64,000 nucleotides of DNA from Enoplolaimus lenunculus (Eukaryota; Nematoda; Enoplea; Enoplida; Thoracostomopsidae). The stretch is taken from positions 1 to 64,000 of the forward strand of contig JASANG010000160.1 in assembly GCA_030248215.1 (NCBI GenBank), in the 5' to 3' direction. Shown here one piece after another: positions 48,464 to 61,000 of the stretch. A model generated the notes under the pieces. The model saw only the letters and a program-made list of their open reading frames with translations. It made no database searches and was not told the origin of the DNA. The translations under genes and the position numbers were made by a program. Numbering within the stretch: position 1 is the stretch's first letter; every line of letters starts with the position of its first letter.

Positions 48464-50853
48464 TTGCAAGATACAAGTCTAAATGATCAACCACAAACCC
48501 CAATGGACACGGCAGCAATTGATCACAATCAGGATTACGACGTCGAGGGTAATAATGATGCAAATGAATTAAAAGGGGACTATGCGAACTTATTACGATC
48601 TAGAACACTCTATGTAACTAATCTTAAATATCATGGTTTTAATAACTTAACGTGCGTAGAAGTGCTGAACGCTGTTAATAAGGTTTTCACTGTCCAGGGC
48701 GGTGAGAAGTTTAGTAATAGTGTTAAAATTATTTTCCCATCCAAGGACATTGCATCTATAGCAGCGGGTAAATCAAATTGGCTGTTTTGTGGAATATTAT
48801 CTGAATTTTTGTGTAAAATGTATAACGCGTTCTTGGATGATCTTAAGCTCAATTTCTCCGCATATGATGGTGTTATTACCCTATTATATAAAGGGAATGG
48901 AAGGAAAACGTGTCGCGATAATTGGCGGCCAATTACGTTGCTGAATATAGATTATAAGATTTTTACGAAAGTTTTGGCAAAAAGATTAGAATCGGTCATG
49001 AAATCTTTAGTCCACCCGGATCAGACAAGCTCGGTTCCCGACAGAATTATCCAAGACAGTGTTGCACATGTCATGTCTGTTATTCATTATGCCAATGAAA
49101 GCAACGCAAAGGCGTTGCTGCTATCAGTTGATCACAAAGCCGCTTTTGATTTGGTGGAGTGGTCATTTATTTTTGAGACACTTAGGGTCATGAATTTTGG
49201 CGAAAACTTTTTAAACATGATCAAATGTATTTATAAACCCGGATGTACAAGATCATCTGTTATAGTTAATGGTTTTAAGTCAGAATTTTTTCATGTTTTC
49301 CGTGGAATTCGACAAGGGTGTCCCTTATCGCCGTCATTATATGTCATAACAGCGGAAGTGGTAGCTCATTATCTTCGAATAACTTCAAGAATTTCGGGGA
49401 TACCACTATACGGCATTAACACCCGAGTGACTAAGTTTGCCGACGACACTAATATTTTTCTAAGTAGGATTTCAGATATAAGTGTGGTTTTTGATGTTTT
49501 TGAAAAATTTCAAAAGGCCTCTGGCAGCCGACTAAAGGAAACTAAAACACAGATACTATTAATGGGCGATCTAAGGAACGCACTTGTACCCCATCAATAT
49601 GCACGCTTTATTGTTGAAAGAGTGAAAATTTATGGCCTTTGGTTTGATTCAAAGGGACTCGATGTTCCTGAAAATTGGATAAAGTGCTATGAAGCAATTG
49701 CAAGTCTTGAACAGCGAATACCGCCCCGAGGTATCTCTGTTTTTGGAAAAATCCATCTTGTTCACATTTATTTTTTGTGTATGTTTAATTATTTGATAAA
49801 ATTAGTAACACCCCCTGAGCAACTAGTGAAGGAAACTATCAATGTGGTTTATAAGTGGTTGTGGTACCCGTCCACCGCTAGTATTATTAGAAGGGATATC
49901 CTGTTTTTACGACCTAGTCACGGCGGGATAAATTTCCCAAATATTTTTGTCAGACTGAAAGTGAATCGTTTAATGTTTTATATTCGAATATTAAGAGGTA
50001 CCGAAGTTGTGAGTTGGAAGAGATGTTTCGAACATTTCTTTCGGCAAGTTCAGTTTTCGACTAAACGTCAACTGAGACGCATTGATGTACCGGAGTTATA
50101 TAAAGAGATACGGATTGCAATGATTGAGTCATCTTTTAAAATGGATGGAAATTTTTGTTGGTTTTTTGGCGAAAAGTTATCCTTACAAACAGTGTCGGCA
50201 AATAAATTGTATAAAATGTGGATACACGCTGTGTATAAGGGACTCATGCATCCTAAACATGTTTTTTGGCGAGACGAGCTAGGAGTTGAACCTATTTTTG
50301 TCGAGCGATCATGGATATGGGCAAAAGCGAAATATGTTGACGGCTCTGCGCGAGACGTCCATTTTAGGTTAAGACACAAGTCATTGTATACTAATCACCG
50401 CACTAGTCATTTTACAGATGGGACAAATATATGTTCGTTTTGTTATTTGGATGGAATTGAAGTGCGGGAGGATAATGTTCATGTGTTTATTGTTTGCGGG
50501 CGCAAGAAATTAGTTTTTTCATTACTCCCGTTTTGCAACAGGTAGCTGGAGTAAATGAAATAACGATTTCGGATTTAATTTTGGGACGAAATATTCACGA
50601 CCCATTAAAGAGAATAGCTTTTAATTTCATCGTCCAACATGCACAATTGGCAATATGGAGTGCTCGATGTAAACTCGAGTTTAACAATGAAAATGTCTGT
50701 GTTGTTGATGTTTTTCAGGAAAATGTTTATAGAAATTTGTGCAAACTTAAGCTGTATCTAAAAGAAGAATGTTTTTTTAAGGTTTTTGGAACAATAACCC
50801 GACAGAATGATAGCATGCTGGGTTTTCGAATGTCTTTTTCTCAGCGTACCTGA
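48464..50853 (+). mobile_element. LINE (L1/Tx1-like) remnant: ORF1-like head fused to reverse transcriptase
   Basis: Non-LTR retrotransposon. A 693-codon frame (48464-50545) starts with an ORF1-like, RRM-like segment (RTLYVTNLKYHG, VLNAVNKVF). At about residue 105 it passes directly into a reverse transcriptase: NWRPITLLNIDYKI (153-166), LLLSVDHKAAFDLVEW with catalytic D223, RGIRQGCPLSPSLY (280-293) and FADDT with D327/D328. An ORF2 endonuclease is absent, so an internal deletion probably joined the two ORFs in frame. Near the end is a zinc motif CSFC-x12-H-x4-C. The frame then shifts by one: the normal continuation lies in 50494-50853 (VLQQVAGVNEITISDLILGR). The catalytic residues are all present. 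The 3' tail probably extends to the AATAAA at 51039-51044. No LTRs. It is a dead but fairly young-looking copy. Confidence 0.93.
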
Positions 50854-51537
50854 TTTGTAGTTTGTTTTGAAACTAGGTTTCTTGTGTGCTTTTTAACATA
50901 TTTGCTCTGAATAATATCCTTGCAAGCAGAGTAGAATAATGGGTAATTTTCAAGGACCTTTGTTATGTTATGATAATATGTTGTTGCCTTCTTTGGTTTA
51001 TATAATTGCTTTCGTTGATGTAAATGTGGTTTATCCTTTTAATAAAACCCGGGGTGTTCGGCAAACGAGCGCTTCGGACTTAAACTAAATATTAAAAGCT
51101 TAAAATTGTTCCATTACTGTTTCGTTGAAAATAGGACGCCCCTAAAACTGACATGAGCCGAGCTCGAACATTGGGAATGAAACAGGAGTAGCAGAAGATA
51201 CCTAATTGTTCAACTGACCTTAGTCTATAAATGTTTTTACCTTACCTTCCTTTGGCCAATCTATATGTTGTATATTGCATTTGACCAATTTTGCCTTTGA
51301 TGCTTTAGATTTGAAAACAGCTGCTTAATCGTAAGTACTGAAATTCGGTTACATTGTTCTCCTGTGGAATAAATAAACTCTTTGTTTATTTCACTGTCTT
51401 GAATTGTTATTTTTAAAATAAAATATAGAGTAAGGCAACTTGGGCGTCTAGTCAACAGTAGTGCAGCGAATAAGAATTTTTAAGTTAGTGTGCGTTATAA
51501 ACAGGTAGTAAAAGGAAAGTTAGTACTTATTGACTAT
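50854..51537. other. LINE 3' tail and flank
   Basis: TTTTAATAAAACCC near 51040 is a plausible LINE 3' end or poly(A) signal. The remainder shows no gene. Confidence 0.5.
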
Positions 51538-51869
51538 CAGGGTACAACCGGAGGTCTGCCTCCGGTTCCGGCAAAAAATCGGCCTCAGGCACCGGCTCCG
51601 GTAGAATTTTTGCCGGCGGTTCCGGCAATTTCGATAGTTAAATTTGCATAATTTTGCAAAATTTATTTGTTTAGCGCGTTTCGTTTTACTTTTGTCACAT
51701 GTTTCAGGAAAGAATTTTAAAATTTTGTTGAAAATTAGCGTATAAAACCAAACAACTTAAAAACATATTGCGATATTGGCTAAAATTAACACTTATTACC
51801 ATTTTTACTGCCTAATTGCGACTCACCACTGGCTTCGGCTCCGGTATTTTCACCTCCGGTTGCACCCTG
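51538..51869. mobile_element. hAT-type MITE (CAGGGTGCAA family), perfect 8-bp duplication
   Basis: Starts CAGGGTACAACCGGAGG and ends CACCTCCGGTTGCACCCTG, flanked by TTGACTAT at 51530-51537 and 51870-51877. The subterminal parts are CCTCCGGTTCCGG repeats. Non-coding. Confidence 0.94.
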
Positions 51870-51954
51870 TTGACTATGTAAACGTCAATTTTCTCTAGTT
51901 GCAGAGTATAAATGACTGCAGGACCAAATAATGCTGAATTCGAAAGGTTAATCC

Positions 51955-52126
51955 TTTCACTCATAGAGAGTATATACTATGAGTAACTAAATACAAATAT
52001 ACGAGCAATACAGACACTGAGAGCAGTGTTTAATATTTCTAACATATGCGCAGTGCGAAATCTCCACAAGACATGAGAGCTCCTCGGGCTCGGGCGCAAG
52101 CTACTATAGCTCAGTGGCAGGGTGCA
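51955..52126 (+). repeat. Truncated tRNA-like repeat cut by a hAT end
   Basis: CCACAAGACATGAGAGCTCC, GGGCTCGGGCGCAAGC and TATAGCTCAGTGG correspond to 6132-6187 in the tandem tRNA-like repeat. The match stops at 52127, where CAGGGTGCAACAGGAATT starts, a left end of the hAT-type MITE family. No second end was found for it. Confidence 0.75.
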
Positions 52127-53199
52127 ACAGGAATTATAAAGTACCGGAAAGTTAAAAAAATACCGGAACCGGAAGAAAATATTTTTTACCGAAAAATTCA
52201 TTTTTAAGCGTTATTTTATCGCTTATAATGCTAAACCTGCTCTTTTATGGACCCACCAGAAACCTGAACGCCCCTTAAAGTAACATGGGCCTGATAAATT
52301 ATGGAGTATGGCACAAATTGAAAATTTGGGCAATACACGCTCGGGCCAATGTTTTACCCTAAAGGCCGTCGCATTTTCCCGGGGCAGAAATGTACCACGA
52401 GTACATACAACAGTTGGAACAAATGGGGCAGTTTAAGCCCTAGCTTTATACTACTGCAATCGTAGTTGGTGTTCTAGATAAAAAGGGCAACCGTCTACGG
52501 CTTCCAAATAGAAAATAGTATAATCATAAGCAATTTCCATTTTGAAGTTAGAGTAGCTGCCTTCAGACATGGCTTTGAAATTAACTGTAGACTACTACAC
52601 TTAAAATAAGACAAAAATTTCATCAAAAATTTTATGTCTTAAAATTTTAAAAGCATTGACGGTTGATGTAAAACTTTTCCTCGGCAGCTGACGTTGAAAA
52701 ATTAAGGAAGAGACCGTTGACGGCAGTCGTCTATGGTCAATGTGAAATTCCACAACCCGTACCCAAATAATTGTTGACGGCGCATTAGTATAAAAACCAA
52801 ACAACATAAAACAACATATTGCAGATATTGGCTAAAATTAACTAATTAAACATCATTTTTACACCCTAATTTCGCCTCGCCTCCGGTTCCGGGAAGTTTC
52901 GGAGGCCTCCGGTTCCGGCTCCGGTATTTTTCACCTCCCGCTGTAGTAAATACCAAATACATTATCTGCCCCTTATATATATGTGTCCAAATTTCTACGG
53001 GCTTCCCAAAAATCAAAGGCAAAAATTGCGAATCTACGACTTGCCGATTAAAATAGTTAAGTTTAGCAAACATTTTCAGCGATGTAGAAACTTTTGTAGC
53101 TTGCTTTGTGTAAAGGTACGCATTTTTGCAGTGTTCATGTTATACTGAGCCCGGAACATGTTTTGTCCATGTTTATTCAACGTCAACATAAAATATTGG
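52127..53199. other. Repeat-derived intergenic DNA
   Basis: Contains the orphan hAT end at 52127 and a right-end-like stretch CCTCCGGTTCCGGCTCCGG at about 52895-52945. The remainder is AT-rich with no recognised gene. Confidence 0.5.
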
Positions 53200-53884
53200 G
53201 ATCTGATGGGGTATCTCGTTATGGCCGGGGCAGCTTGGGATACGTTTTGTCCTCATTAATAGACTATTGGGTAACATTTTGTCTGCTTATAGACCCCATA
53301 TCGTATTCAATAATTAGTATTTGTCTGCTATGTGTAGGTCACCACCTTTTGTTCTTCAAGATCATATGATACTCAAGGTATTGTCTGCTAATATCATATG
53401 ATATACCTATTTTCAAATGTCTGCATGATTGAGGTTAACATACCCAAATTGTCCTGTTAAATATCATATGATACTGGAAGGTGAAATTTGAATTATGAAG
53501 CTGTGGTTGTAAGCCATTTTTTGTCGGAAACGATTTGCAGGTCGTGTATTTGGTATATAAAATATAAAGCACATCAATGCCTCTGCCGTTCGACTTTTCA
53601 GTCATTTATTAGCACCTGAAGGTTACACTGCCCGCTGAATATTATAAGTATTCGTTGAAATTTTGGAATATCATATATTCGCATAAATGTCCGACAGTAT
53701 CACGTGACATACCGACCTTTGTACGCATTGATCATTTGATTGTGGTGGTTTGTAAGCCAATGACATATGACATTCGAGTTGTGTTAACCAGATATAAGAG
53801 CACGAATCGTAACGTTGACGTCGAATCAACATGGAACAAACCGCGACTCGCCTGCCCCGATTATAACGTGAATCTCGCATGGAT
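53200..53884. mobile_element. MITE, GGGGCAG family, copy 1
   Basis: Left end TATGGCCGGGGCAGCTTGGG with TTTTGTCC and right end GGAACAAACCGCGACTCGCC with TGCCCCGATTATAACG are inverted and imperfect. The interior has TCTGCTTATAGACCCCATAT, TATCATATGATA and AACGTTGACGTCGAATCAAC. Borders are within about 10 bp. Non-coding. Confidence 0.78.
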
Positions 53885-54206
53885 AGCCATGTAGACAAAA
53901 TGTGAATTTGCAAGTTCTCTAACATATACTGTCAACAATACAATGCGAAAACTGAATCCTGAAGTTCGTTTTGTCACCACGTCAACTTTTGAACTTAAAT
54001 GGTGCAAAGAAACTATCGCTCATGCACAATCCACAGTGTTTCAGAAACTTTATTTCACCAATAGCAGGTGGCAACTACAAAAACAAACATACTTGCCGTC
54101 GTGTACCTTCCTTTGTTTTGAAAACATGTGAAAGATTTTAGTGTTTTCAATGTCATAAATCTATTGATGTAGATACAGACAGCGTTTTAATATCGGAAAT
54201 TGGCAT

Positions 54207-54791
54207 AATGCGGGGTTTACGGTATAACCGGGGCAGCTTGGGACTTGTTTTGTCCCTATTAGATCATTGGGTAATATTTTGTCTGCTTATAGACCCCATA
54301 TCATATTCAAAACTCCTTGTTCTTCAATGTCATGATGTTCGACATATTGTCAGCGAATATCGTATGATATATTTTCAAATGTCTGCATACTTGAGGTAGC
54401 ATAAACTATCCTGTTGAATATCGTATACTAGAATTTAATTTTGTATCGGAAACGATTTTGCACGCGTGTATCTTTGGCATTTTAAAGCACATCTATGCGT
54501 CTGCAATTCGACTTTGCATTCACTTATTAGCAGCCAGCACCCGAAGATTACGCTGTCTCGCTAAATATGATTTGGCATTCATTGTACTTTTGGAATATGA
54601 TATTCGCATAAATGTTCCATAGTTTAACGTAGCACACCGACTCTTGTACACATTGACCTTCGGACAGCCGCGGTTTGTAATTATTGTGTCTGTTGACCCG
54701 ATGACAGCCCAAATTTAAACGTTGACGTCGAATCAACATAGGGCAAATCGCGACCGGCCTGCCCTGGATATAACGTGAATCCCACATAAGT
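54207..54791. mobile_element. MITE, GGGGCAG family, copy 2
   Basis: Same order of motifs as 53200-53884 (ATAACCGGGGCAGCTTGGGA, TCTGCTTATAGACCCCATAT, AACGTTGACGTCGAATCAAC, CCTGCCCTGGATATAACGTG) in the same orientation, about 100 bp shorter. Confidence 0.78.
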
Positions 54792-55024
54792 TCCAAACTT
54801 TTATTACTCAAACACTCTAAGGAACAACATTTTATGACGAAAATTAATATCGAATGAAACATCAGTGTCTTGACTTGTAATTAGTGTCTATAATTTTTGA
54901 TTTATTTGTATTTTAGTCTCAACATAAATTACAGTACACGCCAGTGTTTACGGAACTTTAACCTTGCCAGTACAAAGCGGTTAACAAACAACTAATAGCA
55001 TAAGCATCAAAATTATAGACCATT

Positions 55025-58000
55025 TTAATCCTTTGGCTCTTCCTTAACAGTTACTGGCGGTACCCCGGTAACGTTTCCTGGCTCCGGCGCTGCCCCCAAA
55101 GTTTCAATCTTTGATGCTTCTTGTTCAACTGCGTTTTGTCCCTCCCTAGAATCAGCGTCACGCCGTCGATGATGTCGTTTCCGACCTTCCACCCCTTCGT
55201 TTGATCCACCGCGGCCTTCTCTTGATTTTTCGGTTGCGCGTCGGGCAGAACTGGTAGTTTTGCTTGATTTTGAACTTCTGTTTACGCTCGATTTGTGGTG
55301 ACTGCCGCCGGACGTTTCATCGCCTCGACTTCGTGTTGTCTTTCGTGACACAGGTTCATCGTAATCATCGACAGGTTCCTCTTTAACTCGACGTCTGAAA
55401 ATAGGGACGTAGTGTCCTGTCACCAGTTGACATTTAGCTTGTTACTTTGGTACTCTATCGCTAGGTGTCATAGCCGTCTGTAATGGTATCAACTAAAAGA
55501 CTAAGCATAACTTACAGCTTTTGTTTATGTTTTGGCTACAGCGACCTTACAAATCCGGCTAGTCATGAATTTGGGAAAATTCTTCGCCAGTCGCTACACT
55601 GTGAAAATTGTACACTTAGACATCAATGTGTTTAAATGAAAAATAATTAAAAAGTAATTAAAAGAAAACTGAAAAAAGGTAACAGAATGAATGAAAATAC
55701 AACTATATAAATAAAAAAAGGGAGCAAATCACTTAATGTTTTTACAAAATGACTTACTTTTTTCTTCGTTTATCGCTACTTCGCTCTCTATCTTCAGAGC
55801 GATCATTCTTACTGCGGCTTGATTCATCCATATGAACTGCATCCGAACTGTCACGCCTAGAATTCATTGAATACAATATTATTGCGCTTTATACGTCGAT
55901 TTAAGGTGTAAAATTTTGCAATGTTCCCGCTCAAAACCAAAATTATGTCGTTTTTCATTTGTTCAATACTTGATGTAAAATATACACGGATGGTTGAAGA
56001 CATACACAATAAACAGAAGATAAAATGAATTTCCACCGCCTGTAACCTAGGCAAAAACAGATTTACACCACCTCTAAACCACCTCTAAACATCTATGCAG
56101 ACTTAAGCGAAAATCTGCTAGATGCCGAAAAATTTTGCGAAATATGACATATTTTTAATCCTAAAAGATATCTCAAAGGCCTTTTAAAAAGCAACCCACC
56201 CAATGGGTTGAACATGAAGCCACATCCGAAAACCTCCAACTCACGATTGGGCTAGCGAAACAACACTTTCTTTGTTTAATATGTTTAGGACAGTCGTAAA
56301 CTGTGCGCTACTGGTTACTATTCCAGTATTTTCTAACGAGGCTCAACACTATCTTACAAGACTTTGTATTTTTAATAGTATTTAGTTTGAAGTTACTTTA
56401 AAATATTTCAGTTTTCACAGACGCAAGGTTTTTGCATGACGCAGGAATCCTGATTTTAATGTATGTTGTCAATCTCACCTAGAAATTGTTGTTAAAAATC
56501 TATATCGGGCACTTACCTATACCCTGACCGTGAAGACTCATGAGGGGAGCGAGATCGCGTCGCTCCACCAGCGGTACTACGATGATGTGAAGATCTTGCG
56601 TTGCCCCCGGATGTGCCCCCATAGTCACGGTAAGAAGTGCTGCTACCACCGGAAGTCCGTGTCTGACTGGACGAACTCACATCGCGATAGTTTCCAGATC
56701 CACCACCTGGAGGCCGTTCAAATCCTGCGGGCGGCGTCCCATGAGAAATACCGCCAGCACTTGTTCGTAACGAACGGGAATCGCTAAAAAAGACTCCGCG
56801 TAGTGAGTACCGGTATAGCAAAAACTATCGAAAACTGAGCGTTCAAAATCATAGCCTAAAATTTTCAAGACTACAAGAAACCAAGACCGCCCCTGCAGAT
56901 AATGTGAATCATTTAGGAATAAAAAGTACTTCGCGGATTTCAAAATTATCCAATTTAAAAAATATTGTCTTTAAGTTCGCAAAAATATTTCCTTACCGGT
57001 CACGCTTAATCTCTCGCGAATGAAATTCTGGTCGGCGTTCGCGACGAAGTAAGCTTTCATGGTCTTCCATATCGCTAAAATACAAACCATTAAAGCAATA
57101 AACAACAGAATAAAAACTGAATTTTGGCGAAGTATTGGACCATAGTTCGCGTTCTCAACTCACAAACGACATAAATTAGCGATCTCGGCTTGCTAAATTA
57201 TAACCTACTACAAACAGGGTACCATAAACATAAATTTAAAAACAAACCGTCTCGTATATTTAAAATACAATTTGCACAGATGCACTAAGCTTGCATGGCA
57301 AATACAACATTTCAAATACATTGGAACTGAAATTACTTCACATTTTAACCTACAGTACAGTTCGATTACCTGCTTTTATCCGAATATGAAGCAGGACTCG
57401 CATCTCGATCAAACCGATCGTCCAATTGGCCAGGCATGCCACCTGGCTCCCAGCTGGGACGAATACTGATATTTGGACCAGCTGGTGCCAATTGCCTAAA
57501 GCGACAACAAAATAAAAAAGGTTTTGAAAGATATTTCACTTAGCCTTGTATCAGGTCCCTATTCTAATTGCCTATAGGTCTTGGTATCAGTTGGGGAAAA
57601 TCCGTTATTTTTCCTATACAGGGCCGGTAATTTTGCTCGATTTTTCGGTATCCTCGGCGGCGTTCATAATTTTGAATTTACAAAGTTAAGGTTGAAGTTC
57701 TATGAGGCATTTTTATGATTGACGGAATTAGTAAAATCAGTACAACGTTTCATGTTTGATGATAAACACTGAAAAAAGTCATTGTTGACAATATCTTAAA
57801 GTAAAATTGCATTGAAAATTAGTTTTTCGTAACAGATATTTTGCAATATTTAATTCCTGTTCTGGTAAATAATTCGGTTTTATTTTTTACTTTCCGGCTC
57901 TATTTCCGTTTCCGGTATTTTGTAATTACGCTTGCACCCAGGTGGCAGACTTTATTTTCAAATCATGTACACTCAACAATTGTAAACGAAACCGTTCCGC

Positions 58001-61000
58001 TTGTTTGAAGGCTTAAAGTTAAATAGCAGTAACTCGGGTTGATCAAATCAGATTTTTCAACCACAACCAGTAATATTGCTTATTGAGCAGGGATGTGCCG
58101 ATACCAATTCTTATTTTGAAATTTTGCCTATGCCGAACCAATGCCGATTCCAACTTTAGTACACCATGCCTAACAAGCCGATAGAATACTACATTACATT
58201 ATTATTGGAAGGCTTAAACCCTAACCATCATAAGAGATTATAATTTTATAAGAACGGTTCGTTTCAATTAATTTTTTTCAAACACAAATGCAAGAGAGAT
58301 AAGTTTCCATCACCAGACACACTTATATGCGCTCAGAAATGAAACTGATAGCATTCCAACTGACTTTTATATGCAAAAAGTATCGGCAATGAATTGGCAT
58401 TTTTTTGCAGTGCCGATGCCGATTCTCACGTAAACTGCCGATTATTACCGATGCCGATTAACCGGCATATCCCTATCATTGAGCGAAGAGAAACTCCGAG
58501 CCAAGCTCGCAGTTTCGCGAAACGTTTTATGTTTTGTACTCTGGGGTAGAAAGGTGGATGCCCGTCCGTCTGTCAGTCTGTCCGTCCGAAAAGAATCTCA
58601 GGAATTTTGATAAACTTTTTTGTTTGAAAGCCAATTATCCTGGAATGTTAACCTCGCATTGGGGTTTTGAAATTTTAAGCCGTTTATTAGCTACAGGCTA
58701 ATTTTCATAATTAATTAAGCCTAAATTAGGACTTTCTACATTATTTCATTAATTATTACAGTTACAAGCAATCTAACTTCAACATTAAACGTTTTTTGGA
58801 CGCAAGAAATCTGCATAGACTGTTTAAAAACCTCCAAAACCGATTATTGAGTAGTTAGATAATAAATAATTTGCATATTAGCATAGTTTATAAGCCTAAA
58901 TTAGGACTTTTTACAAATTTTCTGTTAAGGTTAAAAGGGTTTTTAGGTGCGATGGATTTGAATAAATTGTGTACAAACCTTCAAAACCGATAATTGAATA
59001 GTTAGCTAATAACTGATTTGCATATTAGCTTAATTGACAAGACACAACTAGGTCTTTTTAAAATTATTTCAATAATTATTAGGGTTTACTGAACGTTTTT
59101 GGGTGCGAGGAATCTGAATAAATTGTTTACAAACCTCCAAAATCGATAATTGAATAGTTAGCTAATAGCTAATTTGCATATTATTATTATTAGCTTAATT
59201 GACAAGACAAAATTAGGACTTTTTAAATTATTTCAATAATTATTAGGGTTTACTGAAGGTTTTTGGGTGCGAGGAATCTGAATAAATTGTTTACAAACCT
59301 CCAAAACCAATAAATGAATAGTTAGCTAATAACTAATTTGCATATTAGCTTAACTGCTTACGTGTGTTCGAGCTTCGCTCAATACATGTAGTCCCACTAC
59401 GACTGGTTATATATTTCTCATCCCACATAAACCAGTTAACATCGGAAATAGCTTTCAGAATAATTTTCGCACAATCTAGGTATTACCTTGGTGGCTGAAC
59501 ATACGAAACTTGTGGACCAGCGCCAATCATACCGGGACGCGGCGGCGGAAAGTTTGTGTTCATGTAACCTGAAATTTTATAAAAGTCCATCAAGTTGAAT
59601 AACCACGTTAGTTGAATGATCACGTCAATTCAACGCTTAAAACAATTCAAAAAGAACTTTTACACAAAACAGTATGCGCGAAAATTCAGAGTGAAACCTA
59701 ACTTGCACAGTTAATCGAATGTTAAAGCCCAGAGCTGAGTAGATAAAATTTCACAAGCATTACCATTTCACCATTTCAAAAGACACGGAAATAAATTACT
59801 AGTAATCTGGACGTATACAAATACAAACCCAAAAATTTTAGAGAGACACAAGGAATAACACATTTTACAGGATTTAGGATTACTTGCTGCCTAGTAAACC
59901 TTTCAAATTGATAAATGTGCGCTTCCAAATCAAAATTCTGGTTACTACCCTAATAGCAAGTCCTCAAAACTCTCACCTGGTGGTGGTCCAGACGCCGCCA
60001 TCGTCATGATTCCTGCGCCGCCAGGAACGCCAGGAGGTGCTGGCCCGCCACACCCGGTGCCTACCATCGCCTGCCGGATCGGTGGCCCAGACGCGATAAC
60101 ATTCGGTGGGATACCAGCCCCTGGGGGAGGAAGTCCCACCGAAACGACAACCGTCGGCGGCGGTTGCCCATGTGGCGGAGGCAACAACTGACCTGGGGGA
60201 ACGCCGCGCGGTGGTCCCCCCGTCATTAATGCCGCGTTTGCGGCGCCTCCTGGTGGAAGCAGCGCGCCACCGGCACCAACAAATTGTGGCGGAGGGGGAA
60301 CACGAGGCGCTCCAGCTGCCATCGAACCACCCTGAGCAGCAGTACCTTGGGGTGGTGGAAAACCCGGCGGTGGTATGTTCATCCGCGCTGTGGCACCTAT
60401 TTGACCTGATAATGGTGGTGGCAGAGCTGTATTCGGTAGACCACTACGACTGAAATTCACCGTAAAATGTACCTGCAGTGCTCACCAGCTACCTAGCAAC
60501 ACAACCTGTATCATATCTTCAATCTCAACTGGCTATTGAAAGCCTACTTAACGAATGGTCCGAAGTTTTAACTTTACGTTACATAGTTTACTCAAACGTG
60601 GTACGTAATATAGTTTCAACACATTGTTTACAAAAGCATAATCGCATCTATCAACAACTTTTCTAAAAATAATACAAACTTACACATCTCCACTTGAAGA
60701 AAACACAGGTATAGGTGCACCAGAGCTAGGCGCAATACCAACACTTGCTGGCGGTACTCCACCAGGTATAGTAGGGCTTCCAAACATAGGAGGCGGCCCG
60801 CGAATTATATCTGAAGTGGTTGGCAAAGGCCCATGTTGCCCGGCCATTACAGGAATAGGAACAGCACCAGCTGGAACATTTTGCCCAGCAAGCGGCTGAT
60901 TCGTTGCAGAACTGCCAACAGATGGTATAGGTTGGCCTTCCGTACCCAGAATCTATAAAGACTAACTCATTCGGTTCAAACCAGGGATAATTAGACTGAG

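Noticed and set aside
48464-50853. Reverse transcriptase as part of a retrovirus or LTR element
   Set aside because: The motifs are of the LINE type (GIRQGCPLSP, FADD) and no LTR, gag, protease or integrase is present.
60006-60453. Plus-strand frames over the FIP1 proline-rich exon
   Set aside because: They are antisense shadows of a GC-rich Pro/Gly coding exon whose phases fit FIP1.
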